A stretch of 64,000 nucleotides of DNA from Erythrobacter sp. (GTDB lineage: Bacteria; Pseudomonadota; Alphaproteobacteria; Sphingomonadales; Sphingomonadaceae): NCBI RefSeq assembly GCF_035194505.1, contig NZ_CP136573.1, positions 1,116,001 through 1,180,000 on the forward strand, given 5' to 3'. Of this stretch, positions 51,685 through 59,902 are shown in pieces. The notes beneath the pieces are model-generated. The model was not told where the DNA came from and ran no database searches. It worked only from the letters and a program-made list of their open reading frames with translations. Each line of letters begins with the position of its first letter. Positions within the stretch are counted from its first letter, which is position 1. Both the position numbers and the translations under genes were made by a program.

Positions 51685-53670
51685 CTACTCCGCCGGCACC
51701 GGAGCGGCTTGCCCGAGCGCCTCGATATCGGCCCGCCGCGCCGCGCCCATGGCCGCAGCCTTGCGGCGCTTCACATCCACCCGCACCCGGCCCGCAATCG
51801 CCAGCACGCCGCCCAGCGCAATCAGCAGCCCGCCATACCAGATGAAGGTGACAAACGGCTTCCACCACAGGCGGATCTGCCAGCGGCCATCCTCGGCCTG
51901 ATTGCCGAGCACCGCATAAAGCTGCCCGTTCCAGCGGGTCAGCAGCGCGCTTTCGCTGGTGGCCTGCGGGGGCGACCAGAAGGTGCGCGCTTGCGGGGCA
52001 AGGATCACCGGCTCCCCGCCGTCCTGACTGACAGAAATGCGCGCCTCGATCGCGGTCCAGTTGGGGCCGGCCACCGGCGTGACGCTGCCGAGCGTGACCG
52101 CGAAATCGCCGACCTGTTCGGTCCCGCCGACGGCAACGGCTGCCAGCCGTTCCTGGGTGAAGGCGCCCTCGCAGGCCATGCCGAACAGCGAGACCGCGAC
52201 GCCGAAATGCGCGAGCACCATGCCCCATGTCGCCACCGGCACGCGGGTGAGCTTGCGTCCACGCAGCGGCAGCAGCGCCGCTACCGCCAGCGCTGCCGCC
52301 AGCCCGAGGCCGAGCAGCGGCAGGAAGGGGAAGCTGCCGAAGAAGCTGACCAGCGCAATCACCCCGATCAGCACGGCGGCCACCAGCATCGCCTCGAACT
52401 GGATGCGCGCCGGCTTGTCGTCCTTCCAGCGCAGAATCGGGCCGACCGCCATGACGAGGAACATCGGCACCGCAAAGATCGCAGAGGCCGGATTGAAATA
52501 GGGCGGGCCGACGCTGACGCGCACATCGAAGGCCTCGGTCAGCAGCGGGTAGAGCGTGCCCAACAGCACAATCGCAAGGATCGCGCAGAGCATCACATTG
52601 TTGAACACCAGCGCGCCTTCACGGCTGGTCGCGGCAAAGCGCTTGCCCTCGGCCACTGCGCCTGCGCGCAGGGCAAAGATGGTGAAGGCCCCGCCGATAT
52701 AGAGCCCCAGCAGCCCGAGGATGAAGGCCCCGCGCTCCGGATCGACCGCGAAGGCATGGACGCTGGTCAGCACACCCGAACGCACCAGGAAGGTGCCGAG
52801 CATCGACATCGAGAAGGCGAGCACGCCGAGCATGATCGTCCATGTGCGCAGCGCATCGCGCGCGGCCAGCACGCTCACCGAATGCATCAGCGCGGTCGCC
52901 GCGAGCCACGGCATGAAGCTCGCGTTCTCGACCGGATCCCAGAACCACCAGCCGCCCCAGCCAAGCTCGTAATAGGCCCAGTAGGAGCCCGCCGTGATCC
53001 CGAAGGTCAGCAGCACCCAGGCCCCCAGCACCCAGGGGCGCATCACCTTGGCAAAGTCGGGGTTCACCTGACGGGTCAGCAGCGCGCCCATCGCCAGACT
53101 GAAGGCGACCGACAGGCCGACATAGCCCGCGTAAAGCGTCGGCGGGTGGATCGCGAGGCCGATGTCCTGCAGCAGCGGATTGAGGCCCGAGCCCTCCAGC
53201 GCCGGCACCGGCAGCCGCTCGAAGGGATTGGAGGAGAGCAGCAGGAAGGCGTAGAAGCCCAGCGCCACAAAGCCCTGCACGCCCAGCGTCGCGCCCATGG
53301 TGCGTTCGGGCAGGCGCTTTTCAAAGGCGGCAAGCAGCCCGCCCGAAAGCGCCAGCACCCCCACCCACAGCAGCATCGAGCCCTCGTGGTTCCCCCAGGT
53401 GCCGGTCAGCTTGTAGACCAGCGGCTTCATCGAATGGGAATTGGTGGCGACCAGCTTGATCGAAAGATCGGTGATCGCAAAGGCATAGAGCAGCAAGCCG
53501 AAGGCCAGCACCGCAAGGCAGGCCTGCACGATCGCGGCGGGGCGCACATAGATCGCCAGCGGATTGGGCGCGTCCTCTGCCCCGCGCAGGGCAAAGCCGC
53601 CCGAAATCATCTGCAACACCGCCAGCGCGGCTGCAAGCCAGAGGGCAGCCAATCCGATTTCGGCAATCAT
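51685..53670 (-). CDS. ccmF: haem lyase subunit CcmF
   Basis: 661 residues with about 15 transmembrane helices. The WWD haem-handling motif is WGGWWFWDPVENASFMPWLA, with conserved flanking His. It ligates haem from holo-CcmE to apocytochrome c. It begins 28 bases after the ccmE stop. Confidence 0.96.
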   Translation of the reverse strand: MIAEIGLAALWLAAALAVLQMISGGFALRGAEDAPNPLAIYVRPAAIVQACLAVLAFGLLLYAFAITDLSIKLVATNSHSMKPLVYKLTGTWGNHEGSMLLWVGVLALSGGLLAAFEKRLPERTMGATLGVQGFVALGFYAFLLLSSNPFERLPVPALEGSGLNPLLQDIGLAIHPPTLYAGYVGLSVAFSLAMGALLTRQVNPDFAKVMRPWVLGAWVLLTFGITAGSYWAYYELGWGGWWFWDPVENASFMPWLAATALMHSVSVLAARDALRTWTIMLGVLAFSMSMLGTFLVRSGVLTSVHAFAVDPERGAFILGLLGLYIGGAFTIFALRAGAVAEGKRFAATSREGALVFNNVMLCAILAIVLLGTLYPLLTEAFDVRVSVGPPYFNPASAIFAVPMFLVMAVGPILRWKDDKPARIQFEAMLVAAVLIGVIALVSFFGSFPFLPLLGLGLAAALAVAALLPLRGRKLTRVPVATWGMVLAHFGVAVSLFGMACEGAFTQERLAAVAVGGTEQVGDFAVTLGSVTPVAGPNWTAIEARISVSQDGGEPVILAPQARTFWSPPQATSESALLTRWNGQLYAVLGNQAEDGRWQIRLWWKPFVTFIWYGGLLIALGGVLAIAGRVRVDVKRRKAAAMGAARRADIEALGQAAPVPAE

Positions 53671-53698
53671 CGTCTGGTCCCCGTCCGCAGATCCATGG

Positions 53699-54163
53699 TT
53701 ACTGGCTCAGCCCCACCGTCGTATCCGCCGCCATCTTGGCCGCTTCATCCGTGCCCATGCCTTCAAGCTCCTTGGGCACGTAATTCTCGTCATGCTTGGC
53801 GAGCAGATTGGTGGCGACGAAAGTGCCATTGTCATCAAGACTGCCCTCGGCCACCACGCCCGAACCCTCGACAAACAGATCGGGCAGGATGCCGCTATAT
53901 CGCACCGGAATGGCATCGGCGGTGTTACCGGTGACCATGAAGTTGACGGTGACGCCGTCAGCCTCGGTTGTGATCGAGCCCTTCTGCACCATCCCGCCCA
54001 GCCGGACGGCCTGGCCGACTTCGGGCGGAGCCTTGGCCATCTGCTCGGGCAGGTAGAAATAATTGGCCTGATTGCGCAGACCCCACGCCGCCAGCAGCCC
54101 CGCGCCGACAATGGCGAGCAGAGCGATGATCACGAGGATCAGACGTTGATGCTTGGCTTTCAT
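53699..54163 (-). CDS. ccmE: periplasmic haem chaperone CcmE
   Basis: 154 residues. N-terminal anchor (RLILVIIALLAIVGAGLLAA), OB-fold core (VRLGGMVQKGSI, VNFMVTGNTADAIPVRYSGI), and the covalent haem His in LLAKHDENYVPKELEGMG. It carries haem from CcmC to CcmF. Confidence 0.95.
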   Translation of the reverse strand: MKAKHQRLILVIIALLAIVGAGLLAAWGLRNQANYFYLPEQMAKAPPEVGQAVRLGGMVQKGSITTEADGVTVNFMVTGNTADAIPVRYSGILPDLFVEGSGVVAEGSLDDNGTFVATNLLAKHDENYVPKELEGMGTDEAAKMAADTTVGLSQ

Positions 54164-54177
54164 CCCATATCCTCAGG

Positions 54178-54318
54178 TCAGCGTCGCCGCGTCGCGTCAC
54201 GGCGCGCTTCGGCGCGGGCCATGGCGCGCCACGCCCAGATGATCAGCACCGCGAGCGCCACGCCCGAGATGCCGTAGGCGAGCCACACGAAATCCCACTG
54301 GTTCAACTCCTCGCGCAT
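54178..54318 (-). CDS. ccmD: haem exporter accessory protein CcmD
   Basis: 46 residues, found by direct translation between ccmC and ccmE. MREELNQWDFVWLAYG leads into one transmembrane helix (ISGVALAVLIIWAWRAM) and a basic tail (RAEARRDATRRR). Position, size and charge are those of CcmD. The ATG overlaps the ccmC stop by one base. Confidence 0.92.
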   Translation of the reverse strand: MREELNQWDFVWLAYGISGVALAVLIIWAWRAMARAEARRDATRRR

Positions 54319-55076
54319 CAGGCCTGCTCCATCACGGGCGCGCTGACGGGCGGCGCATCATCATCGAGCGCCTGCCGCCGCAGCCGCGCCTCGACCTGCG
54401 CGTCAGCAATCAGCGTGCGCATCCGCATCAGCACGATCCCGCCGAACAAGAGCGAAAAACCGAGCACGGCGATCAGCAGCGGCACCAGAAAGGTCGGCTC
54501 GATCGCGCTCTTGCCAGCGGTGATGCTGGGCGGTTGGTGCAGCGAATTCCACCACACGACGCTGCGGTTGATGATCGGCACATTGACCGCGCCGACCATC
54601 CCGAAAATCGCTGCGATCTTTGAAGAACTGCCCTCGCGCGCGGCAGCTTCGGTGAGCGCGATGTAACCGGCATAGAGGAACAGCAGCACCAGCATCGAAG
54701 TGAGCCGCCCGTCCCATTCCCACCAGGTGCCCCAGGTCGGCCGACCCCAGATCGATCCGGTGGCAAGGCAGATCGCGCAAAAGGCCATACCCGGCAGCGC
54801 AATCGCACGTGCGGAAATCGCGGCAAGCGGGTGCTTCCAGATCAGCAGCATCGCGGAGGAAATCGCGATCCCGGCCCAGCCGCCCATGCCGAGCCACGCG
54901 GCGGGCACATGGATGAAGAGGATGCGCACCGTGTCGCCCATCAGCCGGTCCGGCGGGACCATGAACAGCCCCCATCCCACCGCGCCGAGCGACAGCACAA
55001 GTCCGCTCCAGAAGCACAGCGGCATCAGCCACTTCGCCAGAGCGAGAAAACGGGTGGGGTTCGCGTAAATGTGCAT
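54318..55076 (-). CDS. ccmC: haem transporter CcmC
   Basis: 252 residues with six transmembrane helices. The WWD-type motif is WGTWWEWDGRLTSMLVLLFL, with His in ILFIHVPAAWLGMGG and WWNSLHQPPS. It delivers haem to CcmE. It is the first ccm gene here; ccmAB are not in the window. The upstream gap 55077-55202 holds nothing recognised besides likely promoter DNA. Confidence 0.95.
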   Translation of the reverse strand: MHIYANPTRFLALAKWLMPLCFWSGLVLSLGAVGWGLFMVPPDRLMGDTVRILFIHVPAAWLGMGGWAGIAISSAMLLIWKHPLAAISARAIALPGMAFCAICLATGSIWGRPTWGTWWEWDGRLTSMLVLLFLYAGYIALTEAAAREGSSSKIAAIFGMVGAVNVPIINRSVVWWNSLHQPPSITAGKSAIEPTFLVPLLIAVLGFSLLFGGIVLMRMRTLIADAQVEARLRRQALDDDAPPVSAPVMEQA

Positions 55077-55202
55077 AGGTTCTTGCGTCTGGCGGGGCTT
55101 GTAGCCTTACACCCGTCAGGGACAAGAGAGCAAATCGGGCAAGGGCGCAATTGTTCCCTTGTGCACCATCGCCAATGGCGGGCACGCAGCCCGCCTTCCG
55201 GT

Positions 55203-56270
55203 TCAGCCGCGCCCGATCAGGGCCTGGGCCATGCGATCGGCCACCACGTCGCTGGAGGTGCCGGTGGCATCGCTTGTCGCCCAGATCGATTCGAGCCGCC
55301 CGGGGATCTGCGCGATGCGCTTGCGCACATCGTTGATATCGGCAGGTTCGCCCGCGCGGCGCGCGAGATATTCCACCGCCACCGAGATGATCCCGCCCGC
55401 GTTGATGACGTAATCGGGGGCATAGAGAATGCCGCGTGCCGCCAGCTGTGCGCCGTGCTCGGCCCGCGCCAGCTGGTTGTTCGCCCCGCCTGCGACAACC
55501 GCGCAATCGAGCCGGGCGATGCCCTCGTCATCGAGGATCGCACCCAATGCATTGGGGCTGAAGACGTCGCAGGCGACCGACATGATCGCATCCGATTGGA
55601 CCGCGCTCGCCCCCAGTTCCGCCGCCAGTGCTGCGGCGCGGGCATGATCGATATCGGCCAGCGTCAGCTTCGCGCCGTCCTTGGCCAGCAGCCGGGCCAC
55701 CCCGCCGCCGACCGAGCCGGTGCCCTGCAGCGCGACATGCACGCCTGCCAGACTGTCCTTGCCGAGCTTGTGGCGCACCGCCGCCTTGATGCCGAGGAAG
55801 ATGCCCATCGCGGTAAACGGCCCGGGATCGCCGCCCGCAGAACCCTCGCCTGCCACCGGCAGGCCCGAGACATGGGCCGTGCGCTGGGCCACGGCGACCA
55901 TATCGGCTTCCGAAATCCCGACATCTTCGGCCGTGACATAGCGGCCGCCCAGACCTTCGACCGCATCACCGAAAGCGGCGAGCATCGCCGGGGTCTTGGT
56001 GCCCTTGGCGTCGGCGAGGATCACCGCCTTGCCTCCGCCCATCGGCAGGCCGGCCATGGCGTTCTTGTAGCTCATCCCGCGCGACAGGCGCAGCGCATCA
56101 CGCATGGCGCCTGCCGGATCGGCATAGTGCCAGAACCGGGTGCCGCCCGCCGCCGGGCCGCAATGGGTGGAATGGATCGCGATGATCGCGGTCAGGCCGC
56201 TCGCCCGGTCGTGGACCAGTTGCACACATTCGTGCGCGTCGAAATCGGGCTCGGCCCAGAAGGCGGTCAT
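55203..56270 (-). CDS. Glu/Leu/Phe/Val dehydrogenase (leucine dehydrogenase type)
   Basis: 355 residues taking ATG at 56270, which has GGGG eight bases upstream; ATG at 56276 is an alternative. The catalytic Lys region is YKNAMAGLPMGGGKAVILAD, the Rossmann loop is LQGTGSVGGGVARLLA, and YVTAEDVGISEADM and INAGGIISVAVEYL are conserved. It oxidatively deaminates branched-chain or related amino acids with NAD. Exact preference is unknown. Confidence 0.88.
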   Translation of the reverse strand: MTAFWAEPDFDAHECVQLVHDRASGLTAIIAIHSTHCGPAAGGTRFWHYADPAGAMRDALRLSRGMSYKNAMAGLPMGGGKAVILADAKGTKTPAMLAAFGDAVEGLGGRYVTAEDVGISEADMVAVAQRTAHVSGLPVAGEGSAGGDPGPFTAMGIFLGIKAAVRHKLGKDSLAGVHVALQGTGSVGGGVARLLAKDGAKLTLADIDHARAAALAAELGASAVQSDAIMSVACDVFSPNALGAILDDEGIARLDCAVVAGGANNQLARAEHGAQLAARGILYAPDYVINAGGIISVAVEYLARRAGEPADINDVRKRIAQIPGRLESIWATSDATGTSSDVVADRMAQALIGRG

Positions 56271-56323
56271 CGGCATGTCCCCGTTAACAGCGCGGGAAGC
56301 CTCGACGAAGGACAGGGGGATGA

Positions 56324-56401
56324 TGGGGCGATCGACGGGGTTCGAACCCGCGACCTCCGGTACCACAAACCGGCGCTCTAACCAACTGAGCTACGATCGC
56401 C
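56324..56401 (-). tRNA. tRNA-His (anticodon GUG)
   Basis: 78 nt including CCA and the encoded G-1 typical of tRNA-His, which pairs with C73. Acceptor GCGATCG/CGATCGC, D arm AGCTCAGTTGGTTAGAGC, anticodon stem CCGGT/ACCGG with loop TTGTGGT, T arm TCGCGGGTTCGAACCCCG. Confidence 0.96.
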
Positions 56402-56632
56402 ACACGCCCCTGCCCGAAAACAACCGGTCCGGTTGCCGCCAAGCCCGCGCTAGAGCCGCGCGGTTTACGCAAGGCACAGGCGCGGTCAAGTCCGCTTTCG
56501 GCGGGCCCGCGCCTCTTGCACAAAGGCCTGCCGATGGGAAGCGAAAACTGCTTTTGCGCGGAGCTGACGCAAGATTGTTACGCGCCGCCGAGAAGCGTTG
56601 CGAAGCGGCGCGCGCGGCCTATCCTTCCCGGC

Positions 56633-57268
56633 ATGATTCCGACCAGCGAATCCGTCGCCACCCGCCTTGCCCGGCATGAGGGTATGCAGCGCCTGCCCAC
56701 CCCCAGGGCCGAGCTGTTCCAGCAGCGCGGCTTCGTGCCGCCAGACCTGTGCGCGGCCCTGATCGCACTGATCGATGCGGGCCGCCGCCCTTCGACCATC
56801 GCCGACGACAATGGCGACCTCTATTTCCGCACCAGCGAAACCTGCGATCTCGCGGCGGATCTGTCTGCGGTGCAGCGCTTTGAGGCATTGCTGACGCAAT
56901 TGTGCGGGATCGATCCAGCCCACGGCGAGCCCCTGCAGGGCCAGCGCTATGCCGAGGGTCAGGAATTCAAGCCGCACACCGATTACTTCACCCCCGGAGG
57001 CCGCGACTACGACACCTATTGCGCACAATCGGGCAACCGCACCTGGACCTTCATGATCTATCTCAATGACGTTGCCGCTGGCGGGGCTACGCGTTTCAAG
57101 GTGCTCGACAAGACCTTCCAGCCCGAGGCGGGAAAGTTGCTGTGCTGGAACAACCGCTTGCCCAGTGGCGGCGTCAATCCGGCAACGCTCCACCACGGGA
57201 TGAAGGTCAGGAAGGGCGTCAAATACGTGATCACCAAGTGGTATCGCGAAAACCCATGGAGGGGATGA
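56633..57268 (+). CDS. 2-oxoglutarate/Fe(II) dioxygenase, prolyl 4-hydroxylase-like
   Basis: 211 residues from ATG at 56633. The iron ligands are His and Asp in EFKPHTDYFTPGG and the distal His in TLHHGMKVRKG, with the 2-oxoglutarate Lys in KYVITKWYREN. TWTFMIYLNDVAAGGATRF is the conserved core. The substrate protein is unknown. Its stop overlaps the ATG region of the DksA-like gene. Confidence 0.88.
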   Translation: MIPTSESVATRLARHEGMQRLPTPRAELFQQRGFVPPDLCAALIALIDAGRRPSTIADDNGDLYFRTSETCDLAADLSAVQRFEALLTQLCGIDPAHGEPLQGQRYAEGQEFKPHTDYFTPGGRDYDTYCAQSGNRTWTFMIYLNDVAAGGATRFKVLDKTFQPEAGKLLCWNNRLPSGGVNPATLHHGMKVRKGVKYVITKWYRENPWRG

Positions 57269-57585
57269 TGACCGATTACACCGCACTCGCCGAAAGGCTG
57301 CGCGCAAGGCTGGCCGAACTGGCCGGGCGTTCGGAGCGGATCGAGGATGATCTGCGCGGCGCGCTCGATGCCGATTATGCCGAACAGGCAAGCGAGATCG
57401 CCGATGACGAGGCGCTCGAGGAAGTCGATGCGGTGCTGCAGGCCGAGGCGGGCCAGATTGGCGCAGCGCTCATGCGGATCGAGAACGGCACCTATGGCAC
57501 CTGCGGGAACTGCGGCGAGACCATCGCGCCTGCGCGGCTGGAAGCCGAGCCCGCCGCGACACGCTGCATCAAATGCGCGGCGTGA
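57268..57585 (+). CDS. TraR/DksA-family zinc-finger protein
   Basis: 105 residues from ATG at 57268, with GGAGGGG just upstream; ATG at 57265 adds one Met. Coiled-coil region (ADYAEQASEIADDEALEEVD) and a C4 zinc finger: CGNCGETI near residue 79 and CIKCA at the C-terminus. It may bind the RNA polymerase secondary channel. It is shorter than DksA. Confidence 0.88.
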   Translation: MTDYTALAERLRARLAELAGRSERIEDDLRGALDADYAEQASEIADDEALEEVDAVLQAEAGQIGAALMRIENGTYGTCGNCGETIAPARLEAEPAATRCIKCAA

Positions 57586-57607
57586 TTGCCTTGTTCACTC
57601 GGTGAAC

Positions 57608-57698
57608 TGCAGACCTCCCGCCCCGCCTCCCCGCCCGGCCACCATAACATAGTGGTACTATTGGTGGCCGGGCGGGGAGGCGGGGCGGGAGGTCTGCA
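57608..57698. repeat. 37-bp perfect inverted repeat with 17-base centre
   Basis: 57608-57644 and 57662-57698 are exact reverse complements over 37 bp, extremely GC-rich. The centre contains a further 5-bp stem (ATAGT, GGT, ACTAT). It lies between the convergent DksA-like gene and rpmE. Confidence 0.9.
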
Positions 57699-57720
57699 AC
57701 ATCAAGGAAGCCAGAAAACG

Positions 57721-57745
57721 AAAAAGGCGACCCCGTCGGGCCGCC
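57721..57745 (-). terminator. Rho-independent terminator of rpmE
   Basis: On the minus strand GGCGGCCC and GGGGTCGCC pair through a short loop and are followed by TTTTT. It lies about 40 bases after the rpmE stop. Confidence 0.75.
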
Positions 57746-57785
57746 CTCCTCGTTGCGGGCAGAAGCCCGCGCAGCTTGGAAAAGC

Positions 57786-58010
57786 TTACTTCTTGAGGCT
57801 GAGGCCACCGAAGCGCTTGTTGAACGCGGCCACGCGGCCACCTTCGGACACCTGCTGACGACCGCCGGTCCAGGCGGGGTGGCTCAGCGGATCGATATCG
57901 AGCGCGAGCACATCGCCTTCCTTGCCCCAGGTCGAGCGGGTCTGGAATTCGGTGCCATCGGTCATCTTGACCGTGATCAGGTGGTAATCGGGGTGACCTT
58001 CGGTCTTCAT
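57786..58010 (-). CDS. rpmE: 50S ribosomal protein L31 (zinc-free form)
   Basis: 74 residues from ATG at 58010. MKTEGHPDYHLITVKMTDGT and DIDPLSHPAWTGGRQQV are the L31 pattern, ending RVAAFNKRFGGLSLKK. There are no Cys, so this is the C-minus form, usual in alphaproteobacteria. Confidence 0.95.
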   Translation of the reverse strand: MKTEGHPDYHLITVKMTDGTEFQTRSTWGKEGDVLALDIDPLSHPAWTGGRQQVSEGGRVAAFNKRFGGLSLKK

Positions 58011-58115
58011 GACGGGTTCCTTTGCAGCCTGGCACCGGTTCCGACCGGCACAGCTATGAATGGGAAGCGCCCGCCTTAGTGGCGAACGGCACGCATTGCA
58101 ACCATTCATCCAATC

Positions 58116-58712
58116 TCACTTGCCCGGTTCGCTCGCCGTGCCTGCCACCATCCTGGCGAATTCCTCCAGCCGGCGGTTCTGCGCGGCGAGATCACCCGCA
58201 CCGGTCGCACGGCGATGGGCATCGGACAGCAGCGAGCGATCATAGAGCTCCATCGTTACTCCGCCCTCCTCCGGAAAGCGGAACTGCGTGCCGTAGACCT
58301 GGGGCTGACCGATGCTCTGGAGATAGCGGTCAAACGTGGCCGCAGCGATCCATTCGGCATCCTTGCGGCCCAGCGCCATCGCGCGCATCGCCAGCGTATG
58401 CGCGAAAAGATAGTCGCGCGGCTCGCTGCCGTGCTGGAAGACGAAGGCGGCCCCGAAATAGTCCGTGCCGGTCTTCAGCGCGCCCGAATCATACAGCGCC
58501 CGGGTGCGCGCCCGGCGCTCGATATCGGCCTTGTAGCCGGCCTCGGGATCCTCGCTATCGCCGCTGCGCTGCGCCTGGTCGGCGACGAACATTGCTGCCA
58601 TTTCCGCATTGTCGGCAGGTGGCTCCTGCGCGGCGGCAGCCGGGACTGCAAGGGCCAACGCGAGAACGGCCAGTACCGGCCGGACGACCATCGCGAGAAT
58701 GTGCCCCGTCAT
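58116..58712 (-). CDS. secreted DUF6624-like protein
   Basis: 198 residues from ATG at 58712. Signal peptide (VLAVLALALAVPAAAA). The mature part has MFVADQAQRSGD, ERRARTRALYDSGALKTGTD, and FGAAFVFQHGSEPRDYLFAH followed by TLAMRAMALGR, the DUF6624 pattern. Function unknown. It follows fabZ by 14 bases. Confidence 0.7.
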   Translation of the reverse strand: MTGHILAMVVRPVLAVLALALAVPAAAAQEPPADNAEMAAMFVADQAQRSGDSEDPEAGYKADIERRARTRALYDSGALKTGTDYFGAAFVFQHGSEPRDYLFAHTLAMRAMALGRKDAEWIAAATFDRYLQSIGQPQVYGTQFRFPEEGGVTMELYDRSLLSDAHRRATGAGDLAAQNRRLEEFARMVAGTASEPGK

Positions 58713-58726
58713 TCGAGCCCCCGCAA

Positions 58727-59209
58727 TCAGGCCGACGGCGGATCCGTCATCATGGCGGTGAATTCGACCTCGCAAGTCGTCTTGCCCTCGACGCTGGCCA
58801 CACCCTTGAACTTGTAGACGCGGCTGCGTTTCTGGGTGAATTCTACGTGCAGATCGAGCAGGCAGCCGGGTGTCACAGGGGCGCGGAACTTGGCGTTCTC
58901 GATGCCCATGAAGATCACCAGCTTGCCGGTGCCCGCCAGTTCCATCGTCTCGATCCCGAGGATGCCGGCGGCCTGTGCCAGAGCCTCGATCTGGAGCACG
59001 CCGGGCATGATCGGTGCGCCGGGGAAATGGCCCTGGAAGAACTGTTCGTTCATGCTCACGGCCTTGACCGCGTGGATGCGCTCACCCAGCTCGATCGACC
59101 GCACGCGGTCGACCAGCAGCAACGGGTAACGATGCGGCAAGGCCTTGAGGATCTTGACGATATCGTAATCCAGCACGGCGCCCGCCGGCTCGCTACCCGT
59201 CTCGCTCAT
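58727..59209 (-). CDS. fabZ: 3-hydroxyacyl-ACP dehydratase FabZ
   Basis: 160 residues. The hot-dog motifs are ALPHRYPLLLVDRV and FQGHFPGAPIMPGVLQIEAL with the catalytic His and Glu. It dehydrates 3-hydroxyacyl-ACP. It is the last core gene of the rseP-bamA-skp-fabZ block. Confidence 0.96.
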   Translation of the reverse strand: MSETGSEPAGAVLDYDIVKILKALPHRYPLLLVDRVRSIELGERIHAVKAVSMNEQFFQGHFPGAPIMPGVLQIEALAQAAGILGIETMELAGTGKLVIFMGIENAKFRAPVTPGCLLDLHVEFTQKRSRVYKFKGVASVEGKTTCEVEFTAMMTDPPSA

Positions 59210-59212
59210 CGA

Positions 59213-59902
59213 TCAGCGACCCGCGGGAGCCTGGGGATTGCCCGGCTGCTGGCCCTGAGCGGCCTGCGCCTGCTGCATCTGCGCGGCAATCGCGAGGCGC
59301 TGCTGGATTTCCTGGAACAGCTGCACGCTTTCACGTGCCGGCTGCCAGCCCTGCGGCGGAATGATGCCGACCGAGGGCACCTTGGCGTTGAGCGCGGTGG
59401 TGATCTGCGCGGTTATATCGGCCTCGGGCACTGCGTAGAGCAGGCTGCCGGGATCGAGCACGACCTTGATCTGCCCCTTGGTGACGACTTCCTGCAGCGC
59501 CGGACCGTACTGCATGATCACCTGCTCGACCGCATAGACGCGCGCGGAATCGATCTGGTTGGTCAGCGCCTGGATTTCCTGCTCGAGCGTCTGGAGCTTC
59601 GGGAAATCGGGCGACTTCTGCATCGCTGCCAGCTCGGTATCGTCGACCTGCTTGTCGCCGTTCTTGTCGAACTTGGCGAGCAGGGTCTGGCGCTCCTGCG
59701 CCTTGTTGCGGCGCAGATCGTTCTGCGGGGCATAGGTGGTGTTGACCTGCTCGTAGGCGGTCTGGAACGCGGTGGTGCCGAGCACGGCGCGCGAGATATC
59801 GACCGTGGCGATGTTGCCCTGAACCTGGGCCTGGGCCGGAAGCGCAGCGAGGGCGCCGAGGGCGAGGCCCGCGGAAGCGAGAAGCTTGGAAGTCATAGTC
59901 AT
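59213..59902 (-). CDS. skp: OmpH/Skp-family periplasmic chaperone with an EF-hand-like loop
   Basis: 229 residues; ATG at 59902 overlaps the bamA stop, and ATG at 59896 is also possible. Signal peptide ending AQA. The helical Skp arm is near residues 45-130. Residues 79-90 (DKNGDKQVDDTE) fit an EF-hand calcium loop. The C-terminus is Gln/Ala/Pro-rich. It escorts outer-membrane proteins to BamA. Confidence 0.88.
   Translation of the reverse strand: MTMTSKLLASAGLALGALAALPAQAQVQGNIATVDISRAVLGTTAFQTAYEQVNTTYAPQNDLRRNKAQERQTLLAKFDKNGDKQVDDTELAAMQKSPDFPKLQTLEQEIQALTNQIDSARVYAVEQVIMQYGPALQEVVTKGQIKVVLDPGSLLYAVPEADITAQITTALNAKVPSVGIIPPQGWQPARESVQLFQEIQQRLAIAAQMQQAQAAQGQQPGNPQAPAGR

Noticed and set aside
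59329..59340. A third parS-like site (TTTCACGTG)
   Set aside because: Only the central half matches and the second arm is wrong; it lies within the skp coding sequence.
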